A stretch of 64,000 nucleotides of DNA from Flammeovirgaceae bacterium UBA5008 (GCA_002398365.1 DGYK01000010.1:50220-114219), one strand, 5' to 3'; shown: positions 1 through 9,422, numbered from the stretch's first letter. The notes: generated by a model from the letters alone, not told the origin. Numbers and translations: made by a program.

Positions 1-285
1 CTTCTTTTTCAACAGGCCCTCAGCCAATAGTTTGGCTGTAATTGATTTAATCTTGTTATTGATTTGTTGCACCGTTTCTTTGGAGGCAGTTGAGGAGGTA
101 CTCAATAATAATGGAAGCAGTTCACTTGAATTCTTTTTGTAGATAAGGTCCAAGAATGCTTCTTTTTCGAAGTTTGACACGAATTGCAATTCTTGAACCC
201 TCACGAGTGAATCTTGGCTGTAGAGTGACTGAATCGACTGAACGACAAAAAAGAGTAATGCAAAAACGCGAAAGTATAATTTCAT
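1..285 (-). CDS. Secreted protein of unknown function, N-terminal part
   Basis: The gene runs off the left edge, so only about 95 N-terminal residues are visible. It starts at an ATG at 285 and opens with a typical signal peptide: a short basic start, the hydrophobic core YFRVFALLFFVV and a cleavage region ending in YSQ. The mature part begins with an acidic/polar stretch and a helix-forming segment rich in Leu, Ser and Lys. The frame stays open to the edge. I do not recognise the family. Export to the periplasm or outer membrane is the only inference that can be made. Confidence 0.6.
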   Translation of the reverse strand, partial: MKLYFRVFALLFFVVQSIQSLYSQDSLVRVQELQFVSNFEKEAFLDLIYKKNSSELLPLLLSTSSTASKETVQQINNKIKSITAKLLAEGLLKKK

Positions 286-461
286 GCAGTCAGAGTTGAG
301 TTTCAAATTTATTTAAAAACCGCGATAGGCGGTAAAGTTCAAGATGGTAAAAAGCCCTGTTAGTCTGTGGACCACCGAATGTTCATTATCGCCCACTACC
401 ATTTCTAGCGACCGACTTTACCAATTTTGGAAATTCCACATCTAAAATGACCCTAAAAGCC

Positions 462-469
462 TATTTTTG
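462..469 (+). promoter_or_regulatory. Possible -7 box upstream of sdaAB
   Basis: TATTTTTG matches the Bacteroidota -7 consensus TAnnTTTG. It lies 85 bases before the sdaAB start. No TTG sits at the expected distance upstream, so this is weak. Nothing else was seen in the 286-553 gap. Confidence 0.25.
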
Positions 470-553
470 CCGCTTGCAATAAATACCTGATAAGGGTGTA
501 GAAATACCCAAAAAAGAAATCCTTTTCGGGTTTATTGCGTTAGTAAACCGCGT

Positions 554-1231
554 ATGCACGAAAAAAGCAGTGTTTTTGATATGATCGGCCCCGTTATGAT
601 CGGCCCATCCAGTTCGCATACTGCGGGTGTGGTGCGTATCGCCAAAGCAGCCATCAAGGTTTTAGGCGGAATTCCAGAAGAAGCGGATATCGTTTTCTAT
701 AATTCCTTTGCTCGTACCTACGAAGGGCATGGCAGTGACCGGGCAATCTTAGCTGGATTGATGGATTTTTCTACTGATGATAAGCGAATCAAAGATGCCA
801 TTGAGATCGCAGAAAAATCGGGATTAAAATATCATTTCAAATCGGTCGGAAATGCGTCAACACTGCATCCGAATTCCATCCGACTAACCCTTAAGAAGGG
901 AACCCGTTCAATCGAAGTCTTGGGAGAGAGCCGAGGAGGTGGGATGATTAATATTGCTGAAATCAATGGTTTCAAAGCCGACTTTACCGCTAATCTGCAT
1001 ACGATTATCATTTTTGCAGACGATGTAAAAGGTAGCATTGCTTTTATTGCCGATGTCATCGCACATGACGATTGCAATATTGCTACGATGTCGGTTTCAA
1101 GGAAAGGTAAGAACGACTTGGCTTGCCAGGTTATTGAGATGGATTCGGGCATCAAACCTGTAACATTTCAGTATCTCATGAGTCTAAGTTGGATAAAGGA
1201 AGTTATTTATATACCAGATATCAATCGTTAA
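554..1231 (+). CDS. sdaAB: L-serine dehydratase, iron-sulfur type, beta subunit
   Basis: This is the beta subunit of the two-chain iron-sulfur L-serine dehydratase, which deaminates serine to pyruvate and ammonia. The 225-residue length fits the family. The N-terminal domain carries the conserved GPSSSHTAG motif (residues 17-25), and the last 75 residues look like an ACT regulatory domain. The alpha subunit, which carries the cysteines that hold the 4Fe-4S cluster, is not adjacent and is not in this window. The stop codon lies 2 bases before the ATG of the TolC-like gene, so the two are probably co-transcribed. Family assignment is firm; whether the partner is encoded elsewhere cannot be seen. 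Confidence 0.9.
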   Translation: MHEKSSVFDMIGPVMIGPSSSHTAGVVRIAKAAIKVLGGIPEEADIVFYNSFARTYEGHGSDRAILAGLMDFSTDDKRIKDAIEIAEKSGLKYHFKSVGNASTLHPNSIRLTLKKGTRSIEVLGESRGGGMINIAEINGFKADFTANLHTIIIFADDVKGSIAFIADVIAHDDCNIATMSVSRKGKNDLACQVIEMDSGIKPVTFQYLMSLSWIKEVIYIPDINR

Positions 1232-1233
1232 AT

Positions 1234-2664
1234 ATGAGGAAAGGATTACTTTCAATTGGTTTGTTTGTTTTGATAACAACGGCTTCGTGGGCGCAAGAGA
1301 AAAAGGTCTATACATTGAAGGAGTGTATAGAGATAGCACTGAAAAATAACTTAACGGTTAAGCGTAGCGAATTAGGGTTAAAAGGTGCGGATATCAACCT
1401 GGATCAAGCCAGATACACAATGTTGCCTACCCTCAATGTCTCTGGTTCTTATGGGTCAAATTTTGGACGGTCAATTGACCCCACTACAAACTCATTCATC
1501 GATCAGAAAATTGATAACTCTAATTTGAATGCCAATGCAAGTTTGCTCTTATTCAATGCCTTTCGTGTAATGAATACCATTCGCCAAAACGTAAATGATA
1601 AAGCAGCTGCGGATTATGATTTAACCAAAGCTAAAAATGATGTTGTTCTGAGTGTAGTTACGCTTTATACTTCGGTTATCTTTAATCAAGAATTGCTTCA
1701 AAATGCTCAATTTCAATTGCGCACTACTCAACAACAGTTAGAGCGCACCAAGAAATTGGAACAAGCAGGTTCGGTACCGTTGGGCAATGTATTGGATCTC
1801 GAGGCGCAAAATGCTACTAATGAACTAAATTTGATCCAGCGCGAAAATGCGTTTAATCTCTCCCTTCTTCAATTGAAACAATCCATGCAGCTTCCGGCAT
1901 CAACGCCACTAGATATTGAAGTTCCTGAATTGAGTATTGAGGACTTGTCTTCTATTCAGTCAACTGAACAAATTTATGATATTGCAAAGCAAAACATGCC
2001 AGAGATTAAGGCTGCTGTTTACAGAAGTGAAAGTTCAATGTATGCTTTAAGGGCATCTAAAGGTGCATTGTTTCCTCGATTGAGCTTAAACGGCAACGCC
2101 TTTACGAACTATTCTAGCGCTGCAAAAATATTAGCAAATCCTGTAGAGATAAACAATCCGACTATTGGATATCTAGGTAACGATCAAACGGCAATAGTCC
2201 GTTCTTTTGGTAAAACCTTTACAGGAAATATAGTTGAGAAGCCATTCAGCGATCAATTTTCCGATAACATATCACAAAGCGTAAGTCTAAATTTAACTAT
2301 CCCATTGTTCAATGGATTTAGCTCTCGTGCTACAGTTCAAAGAAACAAAATAGCAACTACGCAAGCTTCTATTAATCTGACCGATGCTGAAAACAAATTA
2401 CGTCAGGCGATCGAAACAGCACATAATGATGCCACCGCGGCTGCTAAAACTTTTGCATCTTCAGCCAAAGCCGTTAAGGCAAGAGAAGAAGCATTTCGTA
2501 TGACTAAGCAACGCTACGATGCTGGTGCTGCTAACTACGTAGACTATCAAGTATCTGAAAACAACTTGTTTCAGGCTAAGTCAGATCAAGTGCGTGCAAA
2601 GTATGATCTAATCTTTAAAAAGAAAGTTCTCGATTTTTACCAAGGCAAACCAATAGACTATTAA
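1234..2664 (+). CDS. TolC-family outer membrane efflux protein
   Basis: This is an outer-membrane channel of the TolC family for efflux or type I secretion. I chose the ATG at 1234 because it gives a clean signal peptide (MRKGLLSIGLFVLITTASWA) and sits 2 bases after the sdaAB stop; an upstream start at 1189 would overlap sdaAB and spoil the signal sequence. The 476-residue protein opens with YTLKECIEIALKNN, the usual first helix of an OEP repeat. It has the internal duplication of long alternating helices and the repeated substitution pattern around IPLFNGFSSRATVQ. It is followed after 12 bases by an HlyD-like adaptor. No inner-membrane pump follows. Confidence 0.88.
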   Translation: MRKGLLSIGLFVLITTASWAQEKKVYTLKECIEIALKNNLTVKRSELGLKGADINLDQARYTMLPTLNVSGSYGSNFGRSIDPTTNSFIDQKIDNSNLNANASLLLFNAFRVMNTIRQNVNDKAAADYDLTKAKNDVVLSVVTLYTSVIFNQELLQNAQFQLRTTQQQLERTKKLEQAGSVPLGNVLDLEAQNATNELNLIQRENAFNLSLLQLKQSMQLPASTPLDIEVPELSIEDLSSIQSTEQIYDIAKQNMPEIKAAVYRSESSMYALRASKGALFPRLSLNGNAFTNYSSAAKILANPVEINNPTIGYLGNDQTAIVRSFGKTFTGNIVEKPFSDQFSDNISQSVSLNLTIPLFNGFSSRATVQRNKIATTQASINLTDAENKLRQAIETAHNDATAAAKTFASSAKAVKAREEAFRMTKQRYDAGAANYVDYQVSENNLFQAKSDQVRAKYDLIFKKKVLDFYQGKPIDY

Positions 2665-2676
2665 TAATTTTTACGA

Positions 2677-4068
2677 ATGGCAAAGCAAAAGAAAAAGTCC
2701 AACTCACTTCTGTACTGGGGTATTGGCATCGTTATCTTCCTTATCATCTTTATCATTGTTGGCAGATCACAAGGCTGGATCGGCAAGTCGCGTGATCTGG
2801 AGGTGGAATTAGCCAAAGCTAAAAAAACATCCATCACTGAGAAGGTGAGTGCTTCGGGTACTGTGCAACCTGTTATTGAGGTTAAATTGGCCCCAGAAGT
2901 ATCCGGTGAAATTATCGCCCTTAATGTAGAGGATGGTGACTCCGTTCGTGCCGGTGAGGTCTTAGTTAAAATCAGACCCGATGTGTGGATGAGTCAACTT
3001 GAGCGCTCAGAAGCATCGCTAAGTCAGCAAAAAGCAAATTTAGAATCATCGCGTGCGGCTTTGTCACGCGCAGAAGCCACGTACATACGTGCCGAACAGG
3101 AATACAAGCGTCAGGAAAAATTGTGGAACGAGAAAGTGATTTCTGAATCGGATTGGCAATTGGCTCAACAAAATTATAAAGTAGCTCAAAATGATCTGAA
3201 GTCAGCAACACAGACTTTGGAAGCATCTCGTTTTATAGTGAATAGCACCGATGCAAGCGTTCGCGAATCGCGCGCAAACGTGGCTAAGACTTCGGTAGTA
3301 GCCCCTATGAAAGGTATTGTATCTAAGCTATTCGTGAAGAAAGGCGAACGTGTAGTTGGTGCAGCTACTATGACGGGTACAGAAATGATGCGTATCGCAG
3401 ATTTGAACAAAATGGAAGTACGAGTTAATGTGAATGAAAACGATATTGTACGAGTTCACTTAATTGATTCAGTATTGATCGATGTAGATTCGTATGCTAA
3501 CGCTGACAAACAGTTTAAAGGAATTGTTACCAGTATTGCCAACACCGCAAAAGATAAAACATCGGCTGATGCTATCACAGAGTTTGAAGTTCGTATTTTG
3601 ATTTTGCGTTCTTCGTATGAAGATTTGATCAAGCAGGGAAACAAATTTCCATTCCGTCCCGGCATGACAGCTAGTGTGGATATCATTACCACGATGAGAG
3701 ATAACGTTTTGTCGGTGCCATTAACGGCTGTAACGACACGCAATCCTGAAAAAGATAAGAAGAGTGCTGAGGGACCTCCTTCCAATGATGATGATAATGA
3801 TCGCAAGGTTACGGATAACAAAGCAAAGGTCGAAAAGAAAGAAGATAAGGTGGTTGTTTTTGTAAACGATAAAGGCATCGCAAAAATGACGGAAGTAAAA
3901 ACTGGTATTAGTGATTATGATAATATCGAAATCATTTCAGGTCTGCCTGAGAATGCAGAGGTAGTGACGGGTCCATTCTTATTAGTATCGAAACGATTAA
4001 AAGATGGTGACAAGATAGCACCTGCTAAAAAAGACGATAAGAAAGATAAGGATAAAGAGAAGAAGTAA
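2677..4068 (+). CDS. HlyD/MacA-like periplasmic adaptor protein
   Basis: This is a membrane fusion protein that links an inner-membrane pump to the TolC-like channel encoded just upstream. Residues 11-28 form one N-terminal membrane anchor. They are followed by a lipoyl-like half-motif (about 60-100), a long coiled-coil hairpin (about 100-200), the second lipoyl half, and a beta-barrel domain. Two features are odd. A charged low-complexity insert rich in Lys, Asp, Glu and Asn (about residues 355-390) interrupts the C-terminal domain, and the protein ends in a Lys/Asp-rich tail. No ABC (MacB-like) or RND partner is encoded nearby; a strong terminator follows, so the pump must be elsewhere. Confidence 0.85.
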   Translation: MAKQKKKSNSLLYWGIGIVIFLIIFIIVGRSQGWIGKSRDLEVELAKAKKTSITEKVSASGTVQPVIEVKLAPEVSGEIIALNVEDGDSVRAGEVLVKIRPDVWMSQLERSEASLSQQKANLESSRAALSRAEATYIRAEQEYKRQEKLWNEKVISESDWQLAQQNYKVAQNDLKSATQTLEASRFIVNSTDASVRESRANVAKTSVVAPMKGIVSKLFVKKGERVVGAATMTGTEMMRIADLNKMEVRVNVNENDIVRVHLIDSVLIDVDSYANADKQFKGIVTSIANTAKDKTSADAITEFEVRILILRSSYEDLIKQGNKFPFRPGMTASVDIITTMRDNVLSVPLTAVTTRNPEKDKKSAEGPPSNDDDNDRKVTDNKAKVEKKEDKVVVFVNDKGIAKMTEVKTGISDYDNIEIISGLPENAEVVTGPFLLVSKRLKDGDKIAPAKKDDKKDKDKEKK

Positions 4069-4091
4069 TTGTTACCAAATTGGTGAAAACG

Positions 4092-4125
4092 AAACCCTTG
4101 CAAGAACTGCAAGGGTTTTCTTTTT
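4092..4125 (+). terminator. Rho-independent terminator after the HlyD-like gene
   Basis: There is an 11-base stem (AAACCCTTGCA with its complement TGCAAGGGTTT) around a 5-base loop, followed by a T-rich run. It closes the sdaAB-TolC-HlyD unit. Confidence 0.85.
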
Positions 4126-4174
4126 CATGGAGATGCTAATTATTCCTACCTTCACATTCTAATTTCTATTCAAT

Positions 4175-4711
4175 ATGATTAAGCACCCTTGGCATGAAGC
4201 TCCGGTAGGAACCAATGCCCCTGAGTTTGTCAACGGCATTATCGAAATATCAACGGGTATGCGCACAAAGTATGAAGTTGATAAAGAGACAGGTTTACTA
4301 AAGTTAGACCGCATCCTCTATTCTGCGGTTTATTATCCTGCCAATTATGGATTTATTCCTCAAACCATGGGAGAGGACAAAGATCCATTAGATATAATGA
4401 TTTTATGCCGTGAACCGATTCAGCCACTTTGCTTGGTGCCAGCTCGCGTTATTGGAGTAATGCGCATGGTAGATCAGGGCCTGGCTGATGATAAAATTCT
4501 GGCAGTTGCTGAGAACGATGCTAATACCAAACATTTAAAAGATATCAGTGAATTAGCTGCGCACTTCAAATTGGAATTGAAAGAGTTTTTTGAGAGCTAT
4601 AAAAAACTGGAAAATAAAATTGTTACGGTTCCTGATTTTCAAGGCAAAGAAACAGCTTTGAAGATCATTACCAACGCCATCGACTATTATCAAACGGAAT
4701 TCAAAAAGTAG
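4175..4711 (+). CDS. ppa: Inorganic pyrophosphatase (soluble, family I)
   Basis: This cytosolic enzyme hydrolyses pyrophosphate to phosphate, which pulls biosynthetic reactions forward. The 178-residue length and motifs fit family I: YPANYGFIP (54-62), and D68-K-D70-P-L-D73, whose aspartates bind the catalytic metals. The start ATG is preceded by an A/T-rich leader with no Shine-Dalgarno site, as is usual here. The stop codon shares one base with the GTG start of the glycosyltransferase downstream, so the two genes are translationally linked. Confidence 0.95.
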   Translation: MIKHPWHEAPVGTNAPEFVNGIIEISTGMRTKYEVDKETGLLKLDRILYSAVYYPANYGFIPQTMGEDKDPLDIMILCREPIQPLCLVPARVIGVMRMVDQGLADDKILAVAENDANTKHLKDISELAAHFKLELKEFFESYKKLENKIVTVPDFQGKETALKIITNAIDYYQTEFKK

Positions 4712-5691
4712 TGGATCGCCCGAGGTCTATTCTGATTATTCAAACGGCCTTCATTGGTGATGTAATTCTCGCCACCGCTTTGATCGAGAAATTGCATGCC
4801 TATTATCCGGATGCAACCATTGATTTTTTGGTGAGAAAAGGAAATGAAGGACTTCTAGCAGGTCACCCGCACTTGCGTGAGGTGATTGTTTTCGACAAAA
4901 AAAGAAAATACAGGAACTTGCTTCTCATCATTCAGAAAATTCGCAAAACCCGATATGATGTGCTGATTAATGTGCAGCGCTACGCTACCACTGGTCTGAT
5001 CGCTGCACTTTCTAAAGCAAAGCAGCGTATTGGATTTGATAAAAATCCGCTTTCATTTTTTAATACCACAACTATAAATCATCAGTCGAATGACATCCAT
5101 GAGGTAGAACGCAACCAAAAGTTGATTGAAGCCTTTACGGATAAACAATTTGCCAAGCCGAAATTATATCCATCCGACAGCGATTGGAATTTTGTTCAAA
5201 ACTATCAACAAGGCAAATACTTTTGCATGGCGCCCACATCGGTGTGGTTTACCAAACAATGGCCGGTAGAACAGTGGATTGAGTTAATTAAGAAAGTGCA
5301 GAAACAAGTTGATTTTATTTATCTTTTAGGTGCACCTGCCGATCACCATGTATGTGAATCCATTCGGTTAGTTACAGGCACCAACAAGGTTGTTAATTTA
5401 GCTGGGAAGTTATCGTTTCTTCAATCGGTGGCGCTGATCAAAGGAGCCAAGATGAATTATGTCAATGACTCGGCACCGATGCATCTGGCTTCATGTGTCA
5501 ATGCACCTGTTACAGCTATTTATTGCTCAACGGTTCCATCTTTCGGATTCGGACCGCTATCGGATCAATCTGTCATAATTGAGACGAGAGAAAAGCTAAG
5601 TTGTCGTCCTTGCGGATCACATGGATTCAAAGAATGCCCACAAGGTCATTTTAAATGTGCGTACTCCATTTCGATGGAGCAATTCGTGTAA
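4711..5691 (+). CDS. Glycosyltransferase family 9 (heptosyltransferase-like)
   Basis: This is an ADP-heptose:LPS heptosyltransferase-like enzyme that probably adds a sugar to the lipopolysaccharide core at the inner face of the inner membrane. The N-terminus RSILIIQTAFIGDVILATAL is the characteristic first beta-strand and GDV loop of GT9. The donor-site region lies near GAPADHH and VNLAGKLSFLQS, and the VNDSAPMHLAS motif is the conserved GT9 signature. It starts with GTG, overlapping the last base of ppa. The C-terminus has a run of four cysteines (CRPCG, CPQGHFKC), also common in this family. It converges on maf with a 4-base gap. Confidence 0.88.
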   Translation: MDRPRSILIIQTAFIGDVILATALIEKLHAYYPDATIDFLVRKGNEGLLAGHPHLREVIVFDKKRKYRNLLLIIQKIRKTRYDVLINVQRYATTGLIAALSKAKQRIGFDKNPLSFFNTTTINHQSNDIHEVERNQKLIEAFTDKQFAKPKLYPSDSDWNFVQNYQQGKYFCMAPTSVWFTKQWPVEQWIELIKKVQKQVDFIYLLGAPADHHVCESIRLVTGTNKVVNLAGKLSFLQSVALIKGAKMNYVNDSAPMHLASCVNAPVTAIYCSTVPSFGFGPLSDQSVIIETREKLSCRPCGSHGFKECPQGHFKCAYSISMEQFV

Positions 5692-5695
5692 GCGC

Positions 5696-6262
5696 TTAGA
5701 ATAATTGTAGTTGCTGGTACACTTTGTGGATGGGTAAGCCCATCACCGTAAAGTAAGATCCGTTGATTTTTTCGACTCCAATCATTCCCAACCAATCTTG
5801 TGCGCCATAAGCGCCTGCCTTATCGAATGGTTTGTAATGATCGACATAATATTCGATCTCTGGAAGCGACAACGATGCAAAGGTAACTTCAGTGCGATCG
5901 TCAAAAACAATTTGTTTTTCTTTGCTTAGAAGACAAACTGCTGTAATTACGACATGTGTCTGCCCGCTTAATAGTTGTAACATTCTAATGGCTTCTCCAC
6001 GGTCAGCCGGTTTATTTAAAATCGTTTCCCCTAAAATCACCACCGTGTCGGACGCAATCACAATTTCATTTTGAAGTTCAGGCAATAACGCTTTGGCTTT
6101 CTTTTCGGCCAGATAACTCGGCACTTGTTCCACTCGCATTTCCGATGAAAAAGATTCGTCAATATTCGGTGCGTTTACACGAAATGTAAATCCGGCTTCG
6201 GTTAACAAAAATTGCCTGCGCGGTGAACTAGAAGCGAGAATAAGCGGGCGTTTGAAATTCAT
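5696..6262 (-). CDS. maf: Maf-family nucleoside triphosphate pyrophosphatase
   Basis: Maf proteins hydrolyse non-canonical or excess NTPs (dTTP/UTP in the YhdE branch) and can affect septum formation. The 188-residue length is typical. The signature LASSSPRR is at residues 9-16, and SDTVV at 71-75 carries the catalytic Asp. The context QDWLGMIGVEKINGSYFTVMGLP in the C-terminal half is also family-specific (shown here only as a landmark). Its start lies 35 bases inside the end of the DUF1015 gene, so it is the last gene of the minus-strand operon that contains accC. The exact substrate branch is not settled from sequence alone. Confidence 0.9.
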   Translation of the reverse strand: MNFKRPLILASSSPRRQFLLTEAGFTFRVNAPNIDESFSSEMRVEQVPSYLAEKKAKALLPELQNEIVIASDTVVILGETILNKPADRGEAIRMLQLLSGQTHVVITAVCLLSKEKQIVFDDRTEVTFASLSLPEIEYYVDHYKPFDKAGAYGAQDWLGMIGVEKINGSYFTVMGLPIHKVYQQLQLF

Positions 6263-7529
6263 CTTGTTTGATTGAGCTAAATAAAAATCCGCTAATGACT
6301 TTTGGATAGAAGTAGGTTGACTTTTGCGGCATCGTGTATCCGCTGGCGCATACTTGTTTCACTTCCTCAATGCTTACCTCTTGTGTGATGATTGCCATCT
6401 GTGCCTGTTCATGCATCACTAGATTGAGGCAGGTTGCAAAATTTCGCTCGAAGGAAATGTTATCAGAACCACGTTGCTCTTTCCCGGGGATTCCCAGAAT
6501 TCGTTCAATGATGAAATAATGCAATACCGTTAAATCTAAATTTTTTATCTCTTGCGGAAAGTTCCATGTCATTTTGTGAATAGCTTCCGGCTTCAAGCGC
6601 ACTTTCAACGCCTGATTTTTCAATACGATGCCAAACGCCCATTTCTTGCCCATGATAATCTCATTCAGGCTGTCGGCATTGTCAACGAATTTAATTTCAA
6701 AGTCGTTGGCTAATTTTTGAATCACTTCTTCTTCACTGAAGTTAGGAATGTTTTGAATGATTCGATGGGTCGGTAAAATTCGCAAATCATCAGCTTCTGT
6801 ATTCGTCAAATACATCAAGTGATAATGAAAACCTTCTTTTCCCGTAAGGGGAGAAGTGCTTTTTTCTAAACGGTGTTTTAGTTCCAACGAACTTTCATAG
6901 CGATGGTGTCCATCCGCCAGAATAATTTTCATGGGATCAATCACTTCAATAAAACGTTGAATCACCTTTGCATCTTGAATTACAGCCAGCACATCGCGCA
7001 CACCTTGATAATCTTCTGTTTCATACAATGGAACTTGCATGGCTTCGTCCATGTATTTTTCTAATTCAAAAGTAGGATCGGTATACAAGCCATGAGTGGG
7101 ACTTGCATGCAACTCCGTTTGCTCCAGCAATTCAATCCGGTCATTCACCGCTTTAGGGATTGTATTCTCGTGTCGGAGAATGACATTTTCTTTCCAATCG
7201 TACGCACGAATGTGGCAAACAAAACCTTTGCGGCAATATTCTTTGGGTGATCCGGCTAACTTAAAATATTGGTAGTACACATAAATGCTCGGTATGGCAT
7301 CTTGTCGAATGACACCTTTACTTTTCCACTCATTCAATACTTGTTTCGCTTTCGCGGAAGGATTGGGTCCTTTAGGCACTGAGAGATGAATCGAGTTGTA
7401 TGGATTTTCATACAACTTCTGTCGCTGTTTGTCCGACACCACATCAAACAAAGGAGCCGTGAGTTCTTCAATCTTTGTTGCCAGACTCGAATTGTATCGC
7501 CAGGCGCGAATGGGTTTTATTTCCGCCAT
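6228..7529 (-). CDS. DUF1015 family protein
   Basis: The 433-residue protein belongs to the DUF1015 family, found in many bacteria and archaea with no agreed function. Supporting features are the start region MAEIKPIRAWRYN, the central ILADGHHRYESSLELK segment (a conserved DGHHR motif, about residue 205), and the SDNISFERN stretch near the C-terminus. Its stop overlaps the maf start by 35 bases, and its start is 3 bases from the accC stop, so it sits in the accC operon. No membrane segment or signal peptide is visible. I infer a cytosolic role and cannot name a substrate. Confidence 0.85.
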   Translation of the reverse strand: MAEIKPIRAWRYNSSLATKIEELTAPLFDVVSDKQRQKLYENPYNSIHLSVPKGPNPSAKAKQVLNEWKSKGVIRQDAIPSIYVYYQYFKLAGSPKEYCRKGFVCHIRAYDWKENVILRHENTIPKAVNDRIELLEQTELHASPTHGLYTDPTFELEKYMDEAMQVPLYETEDYQGVRDVLAVIQDAKVIQRFIEVIDPMKIILADGHHRYESSLELKHRLEKSTSPLTGKEGFHYHLMYLTNTEADDLRILPTHRIIQNIPNFSEEEVIQKLANDFEIKFVDNADSLNEIIMGKKWAFGIVLKNQALKVRLKPEAIHKMTWNFPQEIKNLDLTVLHYFIIERILGIPGKEQRGSDNISFERNFATCLNLVMHEQAQMAIITQEVSIEEVKQVCASGYTMPQKSTYFYPKVISGFLFSSIKQDEFQTPAYSRF

Positions 7530-7532
7530 ACG

Positions 7533-9032
7533 TTAAACGCGGTTTTTCTTCCACTTGCTGATTGGTCGAGCCAACACCTGCGAGGTCGCGGAAGAATTTG
7601 CTTGAGCCGAAAGTGTGACAGCTAATGCTGCCACTACTTTTTCTACATCTTCATCTGCTTGCTGTTGTAGATATTCCGGCTTAAAATAGTTTTCAATAAA
7701 TCGTGTATTGAAATTTCCGGATCGGAATGCTTCGTGTTTCATGACAAACGCTCCGAAACCCAGCGTAGTGGCTACACCGGTGATTTCGTAATCCGCAATA
7801 GCGCGAACCATTTTATCCATCGCCAACTCACGTGTCTCGGCATACACAATCAGTTTGGCCAACAGCGGATCATACTGCACCGGAATGGTCATGCCTTCTT
7901 CAAAGCCATCGTCTACGCGCACTCCGTGGCCTTGTGGCCTGCGATAAGTTTGTAGCGTACCAATGTCTGGTAAGAAGTTAGTGGTTGGATCTTCCGCACA
8001 CACGCGAACTTCAATAGCGTGACCGTGGATCGTTAATTCATCCTGAGTAAACGGTAACTTCTCGCCTTCAGCAATTTTGATTTGTAGTTTAACCAAATCT
8101 AAGCCGGTGATCATTTCCGTTACGGGATGTTCCACCTGCAAGCGCGTGTTCATTTCTAGAAAGTAGAAACTCATGTCTTCATCTAAAATGAATTCAATCG
8201 TTCCGGCATTGTAATACTTCGCGGCCTTCGCTGCGTTGACAGCCGCTTCGCCCATTTTTTTGCGAAGCTCCGGAGTCAGCACCGGAGAAGGTGCTTCTTC
8301 TACTACTTTCTGATGTCTGCGTTGGATGGAACACTCGCGGTCAAAAAGATGCACTACATTTCCGTGCTGGTCGCCAAATACCTGAAACTCGATGTGACGC
8401 GGTTTCGCAATATATTTTTCAATGAATACTGCGCCATCTCCAAAAGAAGCCGTTGCTTCACTGATAGCGCGCTCCATTTGATTTTGAAATTCGGCTTCGT
8501 TTTCTACCACCCGCATTCCTTTTCCACCGCCACCGGCACTTGCTTTAATTAAGATAGGGTACCCAATTTTTTTGGCGATAGCTTTCGCTTCATCTACGTT
8601 GGTGATCGGTGTGCTTGTTCCAGGCACGAGCGGCACATTGAATTTCGATACCGCTTCTTTAGCTGCGAGTTTACTGCCCATGGTGCGCATGGAATCGCCT
8701 GAAGGCCCCACAAAGATCAACCCGCTTTCTTTTACCAAGTCGGCAAAGTCTTCATTCTCGGATAGAAATCCATAACCCGGATGGATGGCATTGGCTCCCG
8801 ATTTCTTAGCTGCATCGATGATCTTATCCATGCGAAGATACGATTCGGAAGAGGGGGCAGGGCCAATACAATAAGCTTCATCGGCAAAGCGGACATGCAT
8901 GGCATTGCGATCGATCTCGCTGTAAACGGCCACGGTTTGTATGCCCATCTCTTTGGCACTTCGCATAATGCGCAAAGCGATTTCGCCCCGATTGGCTACT
9001 AGTAGTTTATGGATTTTGATCGTTTCACTCAT
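7533..9032 (-). CDS. accC: Biotin carboxylase subunit of acyl-CoA carboxylase
   Basis: This enzyme uses ATP and bicarbonate to carboxylate biotin on a carrier protein; it feeds malonyl-CoA (or propionyl-CoA carboxylation) in the cytosol. I chose the ATG at 9032 (MSETIKIHKLLVANRGEIA) because the longer reading overlaps the preceding gene and lacks homology-like content. The 499-residue protein shows the LLVANRGEIALRI start, the glycine-rich ATP-grasp loop SAGGGGKGMR, and EMNTRLQVEHPVTE, which is the catalytic core. A tail of about 45 residues extends beyond the core. Biotin carrier and carboxyltransferase genes are not adjacent. AccC and PccA-like members cannot be told apart here. Confidence 0.93.
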   Translation of the reverse strand: MSETIKIHKLLVANRGEIALRIMRSAKEMGIQTVAVYSEIDRNAMHVRFADEAYCIGPAPSSESYLRMDKIIDAAKKSGANAIHPGYGFLSENEDFADLVKESGLIFVGPSGDSMRTMGSKLAAKEAVSKFNVPLVPGTSTPITNVDEAKAIAKKIGYPILIKASAGGGGKGMRVVENEAEFQNQMERAISEATASFGDGAVFIEKYIAKPRHIEFQVFGDQHGNVVHLFDRECSIQRRHQKVVEEAPSPVLTPELRKKMGEAAVNAAKAAKYYNAGTIEFILDEDMSFYFLEMNTRLQVEHPVTEMITGLDLVKLQIKIAEGEKLPFTQDELTIHGHAIEVRVCAEDPTTNFLPDIGTLQTYRRPQGHGVRVDDGFEEGMTIPVQYDPLLAKLIVYAETRELAMDKMVRAIADYEITGVATTLGFGAFVMKHEAFRSGNFNTRFIENYFKPEYLQQQADEDVEKVVAALAVTLSAQANSSATSQVLARPISKWKKNRV

Positions 9033-9048
9033 GGTGGTTTTGCGATAA

Positions 9049-9420
9049 TTACTCAATCGTATAATCAGTGGTGTAAATAAACTGACTTTTTCCTATTTCA
9101 ATGTAAAAGCGATTGAACTCTTTTATCTTTTCAATTTCAGGCAAGTGCTTTTCAAATACATCAATCAAATCGGAAGTGCTGCAATTTCCGAGTAACACTC
9201 GAATGAGTTTCTTTGGAGTATTGATGCCGAAGTGAAGATTCTTAAAATCCTCATCTTTTGTTATCACGATTAGATTCTGTTCGTCAGCGAGTTGGGCAAT
9301 TTCAATGTCTTTGGATTTGGAGCCCGTTAAAACAAAATTAACGTGTGTAGCTTCATGCCCCACCTTCAATAAAAAATTAATCAGTCGATAAGGAATATGG
9401 ACATCGCAAACAAATTTCAT
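9049..9420 (-). CDS. DUF5615 PIN-like protein, probable toxin
   Basis: This 123-residue protein matches the DUF5615 (Mut7-C/PIN-like) family, predicted RNases usually paired with DUF433 proteins. Acidic residues typical of a PIN-like metal site are present: D6 in VCDVHIP, D38/E40, and D56/D58 in TKDEDF. The start is 2 bases from the stop of the DUF433 gene, and the stop is 16 bases before accC, so all three are probably on one transcript. The RNase role is inferred from the family; nothing here proves toxicity. Confidence 0.8.
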   Translation of the reverse strand: MKFVCDVHIPYRLINFLLKVGHEATHVNFVLTGSKSKDIEIAQLADEQNLIVITKDEDFKNLHFGINTPKKLIRVLLGNCSTSDLIDVFEKHLPEIEKIKEFNRFYIEIGKSQFIYTTDYTIE

Positions 9421-9422
9421 TT

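Noticed and set aside
1189..1233. Upstream start for the TolC-like gene inside sdaAB
   Set aside because: The ATG at 1234 gives a clean signal peptide and sits 2 bases after the sdaAB stop.
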